DNA of 64,000 nucleotides from Pseudomonas putida (GCF_003228315.1 NZ_CP029693.1:5118501-5182500); one strand, 5' to 3'; counted from the stretch's first letter, positions 44,220-53,531 are shown. Notes: generated from the letters alone by a model not told the origin. Made by a program: numbers and translations.

Positions 44220-45002
44220 GTGAGCGTAGCCCCCGTCCAATCTCCAAACAGCGTCAAAGATCTTGTCAGCCCCGCTGAATGGCAAGCCCGCGTCGACCTC
44301 GCCGCCTGTTACCGCCTTGTCGCCCAGCATGGCTGGGATGATCTGATCTTTACCCACATCTCCGCCAAAGTGCCGGGCACCGAAGATTTCCTGATCAACC
44401 CGTTCGGCATGATGTTCCACGAAATCACCGCGTCGAGCCTGGTCAAGGTTGATCAGGCGGGCAACAAGCTGATGGACAGTCCCTACGAGATCAATCCGGC
44501 CGGGTACACCATCCACAGCGCGGTGCATGAAGTCCGTCACGATGTCGTCTGTGTGCTGCACACGCACACCGCTTCGGGTGTTGCGGTGTCGGCGCAGAAA
44601 CAGGGCGTGCTGCCGATCAGTCAGCAGTCGTTGTTCGTATTGTCGAGCCTGGCGTATCACGCCTACGAAGGTGTGGCGCTCAACCACGAAGAAAAGGCGC
44701 GGCTGCAAGCCGACCTCGGTGAAAACAATTTCCTGATGCTGCATAACCACGGCCTGCTGACCTGTGGCAGCAGCATCGCCGACACTTTCCTGATGATGTT
44801 CACCTTCCAGCGCGCCTGCGATATCCAGGTCATGGCGCAGACCGGTGGCGCGGAACTGATCGCCATCGAACCGCAGATTCTGGCAGGGGCGAAGGCGATG
44901 ATTGCCGGCGTGACCAAAAGTGCTCAAGGCATGGGTGGGGCGTTGGCCTGGCCAGCGCTGCTGCGCAAACTCGATAAACAGGATCCGGGGTACAAGCTCT
45001 GA
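44220..45002 (+). CDS. Class II aldolase/adducin family protein
   Basis: This 260-residue protein has the class II aldolase fold with metal-binding histidines in VCVLHTHTASGVAVSAQ (about residues 115-130) and MLHNHGLLTCG (about 175-185). The GTG start at 44220 follows AGAGG at 9 bases. The substrate is unknown. Its TGA overlaps the ATG of the following hydrolase gene (TGATG), so both are translated from one transcript. The 233-bp upstream gap holds a plausible promoter but no clear operator. Confidence 0.85.
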   Translation: MSVAPVQSPNSVKDLVSPAEWQARVDLAACYRLVAQHGWDDLIFTHISAKVPGTEDFLINPFGMMFHEITASSLVKVDQAGNKLMDSPYEINPAGYTIHSAVHEVRHDVVCVLHTHTASGVAVSAQKQGVLPISQQSLFVLSSLAYHAYEGVALNHEEKARLQADLGENNFLMLHNHGLLTCGSSIADTFLMMFTFQRACDIQVMAQTGGAELIAIEPQILAGAKAMIAGVTKSAQGMGGALAWPALLRKLDKQDPGYKL

Positions 45003-45904
45003 TGGCACTTGCCGAGATTCCCCTGTCAGTCTGGCGCAAGCGCAGCCGGACCTTCATCTTCCGTGGCCAGACCATCCGATACTGGACGGCGGGGCAGGGT
45101 GAGCCGCTGCTGCTCATTCATGGCTTCCCCAGCGCCAGTTGGGACTGGCATTACCTGTGGCAACCCCTGACTCAGCGTTATCGCGTGATTGCCTGCGACA
45201 TGCTCGGGTTCGGTGATTCGGCCAAACCCGTGAATCACGAATACAGCCTGCTGGAGCAGGCCGACCTGCAGCAGGCATTACTGGCGCACTTGAATGTCGC
45301 GCAACCGGTCCATCTGCTGGCCCATGACTATGGCGACAGCGTGGCCCAGGAGTTGTTGGCGCGGCATTACGAATCGCACATCCACATCGCCAGCTGCGTG
45401 TTCCTCAATGGCGGGTTGTTCCCGGAAACCCATCGCCCGGTGCTGATGCAGAAACTGCTGCTCAGTCCCTTGGGCTGGATGATTGGTCGCGCATTCAGTC
45501 GTGATGGGCTGGTGAAGAGCTTCCGGCAGATTTTCGGACCCAAGACCCGTCCCAGCGAAAGCGTGATCGATGATTTCTGGAGCCTGATCGAAACCAACCA
45601 TGGCCCGCGGGTCATGCACAAATTGATCACCTACATTCCCGAGCGACGGGTGCAACGCGAGCGCTGGGTGAGTGCGATGCAGCGTGGCGAGGTGCCGCTG
45701 CGGGTGATCGATGGCGAGTTCGATCCGGTTTCCGGCGTGCACATGGTCGCCCGGTACCGGGAGCTGATTGCCGATGCGGACACGGTGCTGTTGAACGACA
45801 TCGGTCATTACCCGCAGATTGAAGCGCCGTGTCAGGTGCTCAAGCACTACCTGGAGTTTCGCGAGCGTCTGATGCTGCCGCCGCTGAAGATGGCGTGTTC
45901 CTGA
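45002..45904 (+). CDS. Alpha/beta hydrolase, epoxide-hydrolase/MEST-like
   Basis: This 300-residue alpha/beta hydrolase has HGFPSASWDWHYL (oxyanion loop, about 40-52), the nucleophile elbow HDYGDSVAQELL with Asp109, and the late histidine in DIGHYPQIEAP (about residue 271). Aspartate rather than serine as nucleophile points to epoxide hydrolases, haloalkane dehalogenases or the MEST branch. It is coupled to the class II aldolase gene. The substrate is unknown. Confidence 0.85.
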   Translation: MALAEIPLSVWRKRSRTFIFRGQTIRYWTAGQGEPLLLIHGFPSASWDWHYLWQPLTQRYRVIACDMLGFGDSAKPVNHEYSLLEQADLQQALLAHLNVAQPVHLLAHDYGDSVAQELLARHYESHIHIASCVFLNGGLFPETHRPVLMQKLLLSPLGWMIGRAFSRDGLVKSFRQIFGPKTRPSESVIDDFWSLIETNHGPRVMHKLITYIPERRVQRERWVSAMQRGEVPLRVIDGEFDPVSGVHMVARYRELIADADTVLLNDIGHYPQIEAPCQVLKHYLEFRERLMLPPLKMACS

Positions 45905-45949
45905 AAAGATCGCAGCCCGTGCAGGAGCTGTCGCAGGCTGCGATCTTTT
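45904..45949. repeat. REP-like inverted repeat, second family, also a likely terminator
   Basis: aaaagatcgcagcc (45904-45917) and ggctgcgatctttt (45936-45949) are perfect 14-bp inverted copies. The stem begins at the hydrolase stop and ends in TTTT, so it may terminate the aldolase-hydrolase transcript. Confidence 0.85.
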
Positions 45950-46084
45950 AATCATCCTCCACCGTCCCGATACATCATCCCCCAGCCTTATCGCGCACCA
46001 TTCAGCCCCCCTCGTGTTCATTGTGACCCGCAGCGCCGTGCCTGACACTCGGACCCATCGTCCCAAGGCCTGCTGGAGTCCTCC

Positions 46085-46996
46085 ATGAATCAATCTGTAC
46101 GCTTCGAAGACAAAGTCGTGATCATCACCGGTGCAGGTGGCGGCCTGGGACGGGCGCACGCACTGTTGTTCGCCAGGCAGGGTGCCAAAGTATTGGTCAA
46201 CGACCTCGGTGGTTCGGCTCAGGGCGAAGGTGCCAATGCTTCGGCGGCGGATCGTGTGGTGGCGGAGATCCGCGACGCGGGCGGCACCGCGGTGGCTAAC
46301 CACGACTCGGTCACCGATGGCGACAAGCTGGTACAACATGCCATGGACGCGTTCGGTCGCGTCGACGTGGTGGTCAACAACGCCGGCATCCTGCGCGACA
46401 AGACCTTCCACAAAATGGAAGACGCCGACTGGGATCTGGTTTACCGCGTCCACGTCGAAGGCGCCTACAAAGTCACCCGCGCCGCCTGGCCGCACATGCG
46501 TGAGCAAAACTACGGGCGGGTGATTTTCACCGCGTCCACCTCGGGCATCTACGGCAACTTCGGCCAGTCCAATTACGGCATGGCCAAGCTCGGCCTTTAC
46601 GGCCTGACCCGCACCCTGGCCATCGAAGGCCGCAAGAACAACATCCTGGTCAACGCCATCGCCCCCACCGGCGGCACCCGCATGACCGAAGGCCTGATCC
46701 CGCCGCAAGTATTCGAGCAACTCAAGCCGGAACTGGTCAGCCCACTGGTGGTGTACCTGGCCAGCGAAACCTGCCAGGACACCTCTGGCCTGTTCGAAGT
46801 CGGTGGCGGCTGGATGGGCAAGGTCCGCTGGGAACGCAGCCTCGGCGTCGGCTTCGACCCACGAGCCGGGTTCTCACCGGAAGACGTGGCGGAGCATTGG
46901 TCGCAGATTTGTGATTTCGAAGGGGCGGCGCATCCGAAGGACAACATAGAAGCGCTGAAGGAAATGATGGGGAATTTGCAGAAGTATTCGCTCTGA
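46085..46996 (+). CDS. Short-chain dehydrogenase, (3R)-hydroxyacyl-CoA dehydrogenase-like
   Basis: This 303-residue SDR has the cofactor motif TGAGGGLGRA (about 16-25), NNAG (about 98-101) and the active-site serine plus YGMAK pair (about 150-170). Its length and the conserved VNDLGGSAQGEGAN insertion match the multifunctional beta-oxidation enzyme branch (17-beta-HSD4-like), which handles hydroxyacyl-CoA. It is preceded by a CTGGAG leader. It is monocistronic, with the long structured gap downstream. Confidence 0.86.
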   Translation: MNQSVRFEDKVVIITGAGGGLGRAHALLFARQGAKVLVNDLGGSAQGEGANASAADRVVAEIRDAGGTAVANHDSVTDGDKLVQHAMDAFGRVDVVVNNAGILRDKTFHKMEDADWDLVYRVHVEGAYKVTRAAWPHMREQNYGRVIFTASTSGIYGNFGQSNYGMAKLGLYGLTRTLAIEGRKNNILVNAIAPTGGTRMTEGLIPPQVFEQLKPELVSPLVVYLASETCQDTSGLFEVGGGWMGKVRWERSLGVGFDPRAGFSPEDVAEHWSQICDFEGAAHPKDNIEALKEMMGNLQKYSL

Positions 46997-47074
46997 TCGT
47001 GTTTCATTCGGCAGGATCCGTTCGGGTCCTGCCAAGCCTCCCGTTTGTTCCTTCGCTACAAACCTGTCGCCCAT

Positions 47075-47102
47075 AAAAAAGGCCGCTGCAAACGCAGCGG
47101 CC
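47075..47102 (-). terminator. Minus-strand terminator
   Basis: ggccgctgc and gcagcggcc form a perfect 9-bp stem with an AAAC loop. The A-run at 47075-47080 becomes a U-tract only on the minus strand. Confidence 0.85.
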
Positions 47103-47252
47103 AAGCAAGACGTTGGATCCAGGAGCTACAAATCAACGTCGGTGTACCCGGGGCGATGACTCGAAAGCTTCGAATCATCTGAAATCTGTCGCGAGCGGCG
47201 TGGGAAATCACACGCTGTCGCTTCGTGCTTCCAGGCTGTTTCCCGTGAAAGC
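47075..47252 (-). ncRNA. Candidate structured small RNA on the minus strand
   Basis: Read on the minus strand, three stems lie in a row: an 11-bp stem with one wobble pair (47155-47165 with 47169-47179), a 7-bp gacgttg/caacgtc stem (47109-47115 with 47134-47140), and a 9-bp GC-rich terminator stem (47081-47089 with 47094-47102) followed by six U (47080-47075). No minus-strand gene lies upstream to need this terminator. The 5' end is a guess from a TAATCT -10-like box at 47259-47264; the -35 is weak. Confidence 0.5.
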
Positions 47253-47364
47253 CAGGCTAGATTAAGTCTTTGCCGGCAAAGGAAAAACAGCGATTCCTGA
47301 CATGCACTCTTACAGGGCACGCAACAGTGGAATGCGCTGTAGGCACTTTCACTGTAGCAGCTGG

Positions 47365-47453
47365 CTGCAGGAGCTGCCGCTGGCTGCGATCTTTTGATCT
47401 TGCCCCTTGGAAAGTTCAAAAGCCGCAGCCTCGTTGCACTCGACAGCTCCTGC
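47365..47453. repeat. REP-like inverted repeat, second family
   Basis: ctgcaggagctgccgctggctgcgatctttt faces aaaagccgcagcctcg...cgacagctcctgc. It has the same units as the repeats at 6415 and 45904, here in the opposite arrangement with the T-runs inside. Confidence 0.75.
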
Positions 47454-47553
47454 GAGTGTTTGTCATCCCCCCCTATGCGTTCTGCTGATGGCCCGCCATC
47501 GAGGCCATCCATACCCCCGCGCAAACCCCGTTGCATGCGCCCGGTAATCCTTT

Positions 47554-47576
47554 GGAGGTACACCACGAATACCTCC
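47554..47576. promoter_or_regulatory. Inverted repeat upstream of the DUF1302 gene
   Basis: ggaggta (47554-47560) and tacctcc (47570-47576) are perfect 7-bp inverted copies with a 9-bp spacer, about 70 bp before the DUF1302 ATG. It could be an operator for the LuxR-family regulator encoded downstream, or an RNA hairpin in the leader. Confidence 0.45.
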
Positions 47577-47645
47577 TTGGTGCGCTTATCGCCCCAGACA
47601 CGCGGCAGTAGGGTGAGGCCTTCTGTCACTCACCGGGGAAGACGC

Positions 47646-49439
47646 ATGACAAAAACAACAATGCGCGCCATCTTCACGCCGCAGGCGCTGGCCGCTGCGG
47701 TGGCCTTGGGTTGCTGTGCCCAGGCGCAGGCTGTTTCTTTCAACATTGGGGAAATCGAGGGCACCTTCGATTCCTCGCTGTCCGTGGGCGCGAGCTGGGG
47801 CATGCGTGATGCGGATAAATCGCTGGTGGGTATTCCCAACGGCGGCACCGGGCAGGCGTCGACCGGTGACGACGGGCGCCAGAACTTCGGCAAGGGCGAA
47901 ACCTTTTCGAAGATCTTCAAGGGCATTCACGACCTCGAATTGAAGTACGGCGACACCGGTGTGTTTGTTCGTGGCAAGTACTGGTACGACTTCGAACTGA
48001 AGGACGAAGACCGGCCGTTCAAACAAATCAGCGACCACAACCGCAAGGAGGGCGCCAAGTCCTCCGGCGGGCAGATTCTCGATGCCTTCGTCTATCACAA
48101 CTATTCCATCGCCGAACTGCCGGGCACCGTGCGTGCGGGCAAGCAGGTGGTCAGCTGGGGTGAAAGTACCTTCATCGGTAACTCGATCAACAGCATCAAC
48201 CCCGTCGACGTTTCCGCGTTCCGCCGGCCCGGCGCCGAGATCAAGGAAGGCCTGATTCCGGTCAACATGCTGTTCGGCTCCCAGGGCCTGACGGACAAGC
48301 TGACGGTCGAGGCGTTCTATCAACTGGAATGGGACCAGACCGTCGTCGACAACTGCGGCACCTTCTTCGGCAACGATGTGGTGGCCGACGGTTGCAACAA
48401 GAACTACACCGTCGCGAGCCCGGCCATTGCGCCGTTGCAGCCGGTAGCGGCAGCATTTGGACAGGGCTTCGAGGTCACCCGCGAAGGCGTGGTCGTGCCT
48501 CGCGGACAGGACCGCGATGCCCGGGACTCGGGGCAGTGGGGCACGGCGCTGCGCTGGCTGGGGGATGACACCGAGTACGGCCTGTACTTCATGAACTACC
48601 ACAGCCGCACTCCCAACGTTGGTACGAAAACGGCTGGTCTCTCCACGCTGGCAAGCATTCCGGGGATTGTCACCGCGGCCAACCGTATCGCTCCAGGTAG
48701 CGGTTCGGGGCTTGCGCAAAGCGTGATGCTCGGTCGCGGCCAGTACTACCTCGAATACCCGGAAGACATTCGCCTGTACGGCGCGAGTTTCTCCACCACC
48801 TTGCCAACCGGCACGGCGTGGACCGGAGAGATCAGCTATCGCCCCAACCTGCCAGTACAGGTCAACACCAACGACCTGACTCTGGCGATGCTCAACCCGA
48901 TCGCTGGCGGCGCGGCATCACCGATCGCGACCACCCCGGGTGCCGACAACAAGGGCTATCGGCGTAAAGAAGTGACACAGGTCCAGAGCACCCTGACGCA
49001 CTTTATCGATCAGATCGCGGGCGCTGATCGCCTGACCCTGGTGGGCGAAGCAGCAGTGGTGCATGTCGGTGGCCTGGAGGGTCGCAGCAAACTGCGATAT
49101 GGCCGCGACTCGGTGTACGGCCAGTATGGTTTCGGCGGCGATACCGACGGCTTCGTGACCTCGACTTCGTGGGGTTATCGCGCCCGGGCGATCCTCGATT
49201 ACAACAACGTCATCGCCGGGATCAACTTCAAGCCCAACCTGTCGTGGTCCCACGACGTCTCCGGCTACGGCCCCAACGGCCTGTTCAACGAAGGCGCCAA
49301 GGCGGTCAGCCTGGGCGTGGATGCGGACTACCGCAATACCTATACCGCCAGCCTCAGTTACACCGACTTCTTCGGTGGCGACTACAACACGCTCGAGGAC
49401 CGCGACTTCGTGGCGTTGAGCTTTGGCGTGAACTTCTGA
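47646..49439 (+). CDS. DUF1302 outer-membrane-type protein
   Basis: This 597-residue exported protein has a signal peptide (FTPQALAAAVALGCCAQAQA) and a body rich in alternating aromatic/glycine strands, ending in the barrel-like C-terminus DRDFVALSFGVNF. DUF1302 proteins are thought to be outer-membrane beta-barrels that work with DUF1329 proteins, often near lipid or hydrophobic-compound genes. The ATG at 47646 follows GGGGAAG; the frame is open upstream but not coding. It is followed by DUF1329 after 25 bp. Confidence 0.9.
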   Translation: MTKTTMRAIFTPQALAAAVALGCCAQAQAVSFNIGEIEGTFDSSLSVGASWGMRDADKSLVGIPNGGTGQASTGDDGRQNFGKGETFSKIFKGIHDLELKYGDTGVFVRGKYWYDFELKDEDRPFKQISDHNRKEGAKSSGGQILDAFVYHNYSIAELPGTVRAGKQVVSWGESTFIGNSINSINPVDVSAFRRPGAEIKEGLIPVNMLFGSQGLTDKLTVEAFYQLEWDQTVVDNCGTFFGNDVVADGCNKNYTVASPAIAPLQPVAAAFGQGFEVTREGVVVPRGQDRDARDSGQWGTALRWLGDDTEYGLYFMNYHSRTPNVGTKTAGLSTLASIPGIVTAANRIAPGSGSGLAQSVMLGRGQYYLEYPEDIRLYGASFSTTLPTGTAWTGEISYRPNLPVQVNTNDLTLAMLNPIAGGAASPIATTPGADNKGYRRKEVTQVQSTLTHFIDQIAGADRLTLVGEAAVVHVGGLEGRSKLRYGRDSVYGQYGFGGDTDGFVTSTSWGYRARAILDYNNVIAGINFKPNLSWSHDVSGYGPNGLFNEGAKAVSLGVDADYRNTYTASLSYTDFFGGDYNTLEDRDFVALSFGVNF

Positions 49440-49464
49440 CCTGTCTCGAGAAAGGATGATTTCC

Positions 49465-50832
49465 ATGCGCAAGATGATTCTGCAATGCGGTGTCCTGGCC
49501 CTCGGTCTGCTGGCTGCCAACGTCATGGCTGCGGTGTCACCGGAAGAAGCGAACAAGCTGGGTACCACGCTTACCCCCTTGGGCGCCGAGAAGGCCGGTA
49601 ACGCCGACGGCTCGATTCCAGCCTGGACCGGCGGCATTCCGAAAAACGCCGGAGCGGTGGACAGCAAGGGCTTCCTGGCCGACCCGTTCGCCAATGAAAA
49701 ACCGCTGTTCATCATCACGGCGGCGACGGTGGACAAGTACAAGGACAAGCTCTCCGACGGGCAGATCGCGATGTTCAAACGCTACCCGGAAACCTACAAA
49801 ATCCCGGTCTATCCGACCCACCGAACCGCAGCCCTGCCACCGGAAATCTACGAGTCGGCCAAGCGCAGTGCGCTGAACGTAACCCCGATCAACGACGGCA
49901 ACGGCCTGGCCAATTTCACCGGCAATCGCTACTACGCCTTCCCGATTCCGAAGAACGGCGTCGAAGTGATCTGGAACCACATCACCCGTTACCACGGCGG
50001 CAATCTGCGGCGCACCATTACCCAGGCTACGCCGCAGTCCAACGGCGACTTCACCGTGATTCGCTTCAAGGATGAGGTGGCAGTGCCTTCGCTGCTGGGA
50101 GACCTGAAACCGGGCAGCGATGACAACGTGCTCAATTATTTCAAACAGGAAGTGACGGCCCCGGCTCGGCTGGCGGGTAACGTGCTGCTGGTTCACGAGA
50201 CCCTCGATCAGGTTGCTGAACCGCGCAAGGCCTGGATCTACAACGCCGGCCAGCGCCGTGTACGACGCGCACCGCAAGTGGCCTATGACGGGGTCGGCAC
50301 TTCGTCCGACGGCCTGCGCACCACCGACAACTTCGACATGTTTTCCGGCGCCCCGGACCGCTACGACTGGAAGTTGATCGGCAAGAAGGAAATGTACATT
50401 CCGTACAACAGCTACAAGCTCGATTCGCCCGATCTGAAATACACCGATGTGATCAAGGCCGGTCATATCAACCAGGACCTGACCCGCTACGAATTGCATC
50501 GAGTCTGGGAAGTGGTGGCGACGGTCAAGCCCAACGAGCGTCACGTGTACGCCAAGCGTCACATGTACATCGACGAAGACACCTGGCAGGTGGCGCTGGC
50601 CGATCACTATGACGGTCGCGGCCAACTCTGGCGTGTGGCCGAAGGGCATGCGCAGTTCTACTACGATCATCAGGTGCCGGCCTACACCGTCGAAGCGCTG
50701 TATGACCTGATCGCCGGTCGCTACATCGCCCTGGGAATGAAGAACGAAGAGAAACGCAGCTTCGAATTCAACATCGCGGCAAAAGCCGGGGACTACACGC
50801 CAGCAGCCCTGCGGAGCACAGGGGTGAGGTAA
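49465..50832 (+). CDS. DUF1329 exported protein
   Basis: This 455-residue protein has a signal peptide (KMILQCGVLALGLLAANVMA, cut before AVSPEE) and the family start VSPEEANKLGTTLTPLGAEKAGNADGSIPAWTGG. DUF1329 has a LolB/LolA-like fold and probably binds a lipid-like ligand in the periplasm together with the DUF1302 protein. The ATG at 49465 was preferred to the one at 49456 because AAAGGA lies 8 bases before it. A terminator follows. Confidence 0.9.
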   Translation: MRKMILQCGVLALGLLAANVMAAVSPEEANKLGTTLTPLGAEKAGNADGSIPAWTGGIPKNAGAVDSKGFLADPFANEKPLFIITAATVDKYKDKLSDGQIAMFKRYPETYKIPVYPTHRTAALPPEIYESAKRSALNVTPINDGNGLANFTGNRYYAFPIPKNGVEVIWNHITRYHGGNLRRTITQATPQSNGDFTVIRFKDEVAVPSLLGDLKPGSDDNVLNYFKQEVTAPARLAGNVLLVHETLDQVAEPRKAWIYNAGQRRVRRAPQVAYDGVGTSSDGLRTTDNFDMFSGAPDRYDWKLIGKKEMYIPYNSYKLDSPDLKYTDVIKAGHINQDLTRYELHRVWEVVATVKPNERHVYAKRHMYIDEDTWQVALADHYDGRGQLWRVAEGHAQFYYDHQVPAYTVEALYDLIAGRYIALGMKNEEKRSFEFNIAAKAGDYTPAALRSTGVR

Positions 50833-50853
50833 TCGTCCTACAGAGTCCTACAC

Positions 50854-50882
50854 AAAAAGGTGACCTCTTGGTCACCTTTTTT
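50854..50882 (+). terminator. Terminator after the DUF1302-DUF1329 pair
   Basis: aaaaaggtgac (50854-50864) pairs with gtcacctttttt (50871-50882) around a 6-nt loop, ending in a T-run. Confidence 0.92.
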
Positions 50883-50972
50883 ATGGCCTTCAATCAGCCT
50901 GCTGAATACTTCTTCAACAAGCGCTCCGGAGGGGACTAGGGTGGCGCCACAACTATAAAAAGGCGCACTACT

Positions 50973-53522
50973 ATGACTGCCATGACGACGTGTCTGGACC
51001 GTCCTGGATTTCTGCCTCGTTTGTCTTCCCATCACCTGTCCCGCGAGCGATTGGTCGAGCCGTTGCTGGCTGCCACGGCGCGGGTGAAACTGCTTTGCGC
51101 GCCGGCCGGTAGTGGCAAGAGTGCGCTGCTCACTGAATGCCTGTTGCGCGCGCCTTCGGGCTGCCGGGTACATTGGCTGCCATTGGCGGGTGAGTCGTTG
51201 AGTGTTGCCGACTTTCTGCAGCGGCTGGCGCAAGTGCTGGGGCTGGCGTCGACGGATGAGTCCGCATTGCTGGAGCACCTCGCCCGGTTGCAAACGCCGA
51301 CCTGGCTGTTCATCGATGATTACTGCCGCTTCTCTCACCCTGATCTCGACCGTCTGCTCGATCGTTTGCTGACCCTCACTAACCCCTCCTTGATTTGGTG
51401 GCTGGGTTCGCGCAGGCGTCCGTCCTGCAACTGGCCACGGTTGTTACTCGATGACGAGTTGTATGAATGCAACGGTGCGGCGCTGGCGTTTACCGAAGCT
51501 GAAGTCGGGCAGTTGCTCGTCCATGCAGAGCCTTCCCAAGTGGCCAGTTTGGCCAAACGGGTCGTCCAGCGCAGCGGTGGATGGTGTGCCGGAGTACGCA
51601 TTGCCTTGCTCGAGGGTTGTCCGTGGGCCGCCGGGCAGGAGCGGCAGGGGCGCTCGGCGACACTGTTCGATTATTTGCAGCACGAGCTGTTCAATACCTT
51701 GCCGCCGGAATTGGTGGAGGCCTGGCAAGTACTGGCCCGTTTGCCGCGCTTCAATGCCGGCCTTTGCGAGCATCTGTTCGGTGCCGGTGAGGGAGCTGTG
51801 TTGTTACTGGCTTTGCAGGAGATGGGCTGTTTTATCGAGCCCTGGGAAGATTCCACGGAATGGTTTCGTGTGTTCGCTCCACTGGCCCAGGCCATGCGTG
51901 ACGAACAGGGCGCGGTGGGTCGCTCCTGGCATCGGCGCGCGTGCCAGTGGTTCTGCGCCGAAGAGGACTGGCAGGGCGCCTTCGAGCAGGCGCTGCTGGC
52001 GGAAGAGTTCGAGGTGGCGGTGAGTCTGTTGCAGCATTTCAATTTCGAGCATCTGTTTCGGCGCGAGAACGTGCGCCTGTTATTGAACCTGCATGAGCGT
52101 CATGGGCAAGACTTGACCCTCGGTTCGCCGCAACTGGTCAGCCTGATCACGGCGGCGCTGCTGTTTGCCGGGCGATTCGAACAAGCGGCAGAGTGCATCG
52201 AGCAAATGGCGCGGTTTGCTCCGCAACCGACGGCGGTGTCTCAGCGGCAACTGCTGGCACGCTGGCAGGCGCAACAGGGCTGGCTGCTGCATCTGCAGGG
52301 GCGTATGCCGGCCGCGCGCGGGCATTTCGTCGAGGCCTTGGCCGAGCTGGCCGCCGAGGCCTGGCCGGCGCGTTTGCTGTGTCTGTCCGGGTTGACCCAA
52401 CAAGCGCTGCTCAATGCCGAGCTGGATGTCGCGCAGGCGCTGAACCGCGAAGCGCTGTGTCTGGCGCGGGCGCAAGGCTCGTTGTTGTTCGAGGCGTTGC
52501 TCGAACTCGATCACGCTCAGTTGCTTGAACATCGTGGCGCTCCCGGGCGCGCCGAGAGTCTGTTGGCCGATATTCATGAATTGTTGAGCCGACAGGCTGA
52601 CCGCCCGACGCCGTTGCTGGGGCGTATTGCGTTGCGACGCGGGCGCCTGGCGTTGTGGCAGGGGCAGGATGAAAGGGCCGCCGAGTTCTTCCAGAGCGGC
52701 CTTCAGGACTGCCTGCACAGTCAGGACAAGCGTGCGTTGTACGGCCTTCTCGGGCAGGCCCAAGTAGCGGCCAATCAACGGGATTACGCCCAGGCGTTTG
52801 ATCGCTTGCGCGAGGCCGAGCGCTTGATGCAGCAACGACAGATTCCCGACACCGTTTATCGCAGTGCCCTGCTGCAAATCAGCAGTCACTTCTGGTTGCA
52901 GCAAGGTCGGCCGGAATTGGTCCAGGAGGCGCTGACTCGCGTGCTGCGTCATTACCGCGGGCCCCATGCCCGGCAGGCACCACCGGCGACTGTGGAACTG
53001 ATTGCGCGGGTCGAGTACTTGCTGATCATCGCCGAGACCCAACTGCAATTGGCTCAGGCTCCGCTGGCGCGGCTCAAGGCTTTGCTCGATCACGCGCAGC
53101 AACATGGAATGGTGGCGCTGGAAGCCGAATTACAGTTGGCCATTTGCGAAGTGGCGGACCTCATCGGCGAAACAGAGCAGGCAACCTCGGCGTTACAGAC
53201 GGGACTGGCGTTGGTGAAGCGCTGCCATCTTCAGCAGGCTTTGCATGAACTGCGGCTGCGGCAGCCAACCTTGCTCGCTCGTCTGGGCGCGGACGACGAA
53301 CCTGGGGCGCCTCTGGAAGCCAATCCGTTGAGCGGGCGGGAGTTGGAGGTGCTGGGGTTGATAGCCCAGGGCAATTCCAATCAGCAGATCGCCGAGCAGT
53401 TGTTCATCTCGTTGCACACGGTGAAAACCCATGCGCGGCGCATTCACAGCAAGCTGGGTGTTGAACGCCGGACTCAAGCAGTGGCTACGGCGAAAAAATT
53501 GGGCTTGATTGCACAAGGTTAG
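50973..53522 (+). CDS. LuxR-family, MalT-like ATP-dependent regulator
   Basis: This 849-residue protein has an N-terminal STAND ATPase with Walker A CAPAGSGKSA (42-51), a long helical TPR-like middle (about 340-760) and a C-terminal LuxR HTH (LSGRELEVLGLIAQGNSNQQIAEQLFISLHTVKTH, about 785-820). MalT-type activators oligomerise on ligand and ATP binding. Its position behind DUF1302-DUF1329 suggests it controls them, probably in response to their substrate. The order DUF1302-DUF1329-LuxR next to an SDR resembles a P. aeruginosa locus as I remember it. Confidence 0.9.
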   Translation: MTAMTTCLDRPGFLPRLSSHHLSRERLVEPLLAATARVKLLCAPAGSGKSALLTECLLRAPSGCRVHWLPLAGESLSVADFLQRLAQVLGLASTDESALLEHLARLQTPTWLFIDDYCRFSHPDLDRLLDRLLTLTNPSLIWWLGSRRRPSCNWPRLLLDDELYECNGAALAFTEAEVGQLLVHAEPSQVASLAKRVVQRSGGWCAGVRIALLEGCPWAAGQERQGRSATLFDYLQHELFNTLPPELVEAWQVLARLPRFNAGLCEHLFGAGEGAVLLLALQEMGCFIEPWEDSTEWFRVFAPLAQAMRDEQGAVGRSWHRRACQWFCAEEDWQGAFEQALLAEEFEVAVSLLQHFNFEHLFRRENVRLLLNLHERHGQDLTLGSPQLVSLITAALLFAGRFEQAAECIEQMARFAPQPTAVSQRQLLARWQAQQGWLLHLQGRMPAARGHFVEALAELAAEAWPARLLCLSGLTQQALLNAELDVAQALNREALCLARAQGSLLFEALLELDHAQLLEHRGAPGRAESLLADIHELLSRQADRPTPLLGRIALRRGRLALWQGQDERAAEFFQSGLQDCLHSQDKRALYGLLGQAQVAANQRDYAQAFDRLREAERLMQQRQIPDTVYRSALLQISSHFWLQQGRPELVQEALTRVLRHYRGPHARQAPPATVELIARVEYLLIIAETQLQLAQAPLARLKALLDHAQQHGMVALEAELQLAICEVADLIGETEQATSALQTGLALVKRCHLQQALHELRLRQPTLLARLGADDEPGAPLEANPLSGRELEVLGLIAQGNSNQQIAEQLFISLHTVKTHARRIHSKLGVERRTQAVATAKKLGLIAQG

Positions 53523-53531
53523 CGGCGGCCC

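Larger units (their letters stand above)
46997..47645. other. 649-bp gap between the SDR and DUF1302 genes
   Basis: There is no convincing coding sequence. It holds a minus-strand terminator, two further stems that together suggest a small RNA (47075-47252), a REP-like repeat (47365-47453) and a 7-bp inverted repeat (47554-47576) before the DUF1302 gene. A 167-codon minus frame here (47126-47629) was rejected. Confidence 0.7.

Noticed and set aside
47126..47629. Minus-strand 167-codon frame in the SDR-DUF1302 gap
   Set aside because: It crosses a REP-like repeat, has odd composition (many Cys, Ser and Arg) and no visible ribosome-binding site; RNA structure explains part of the region better.
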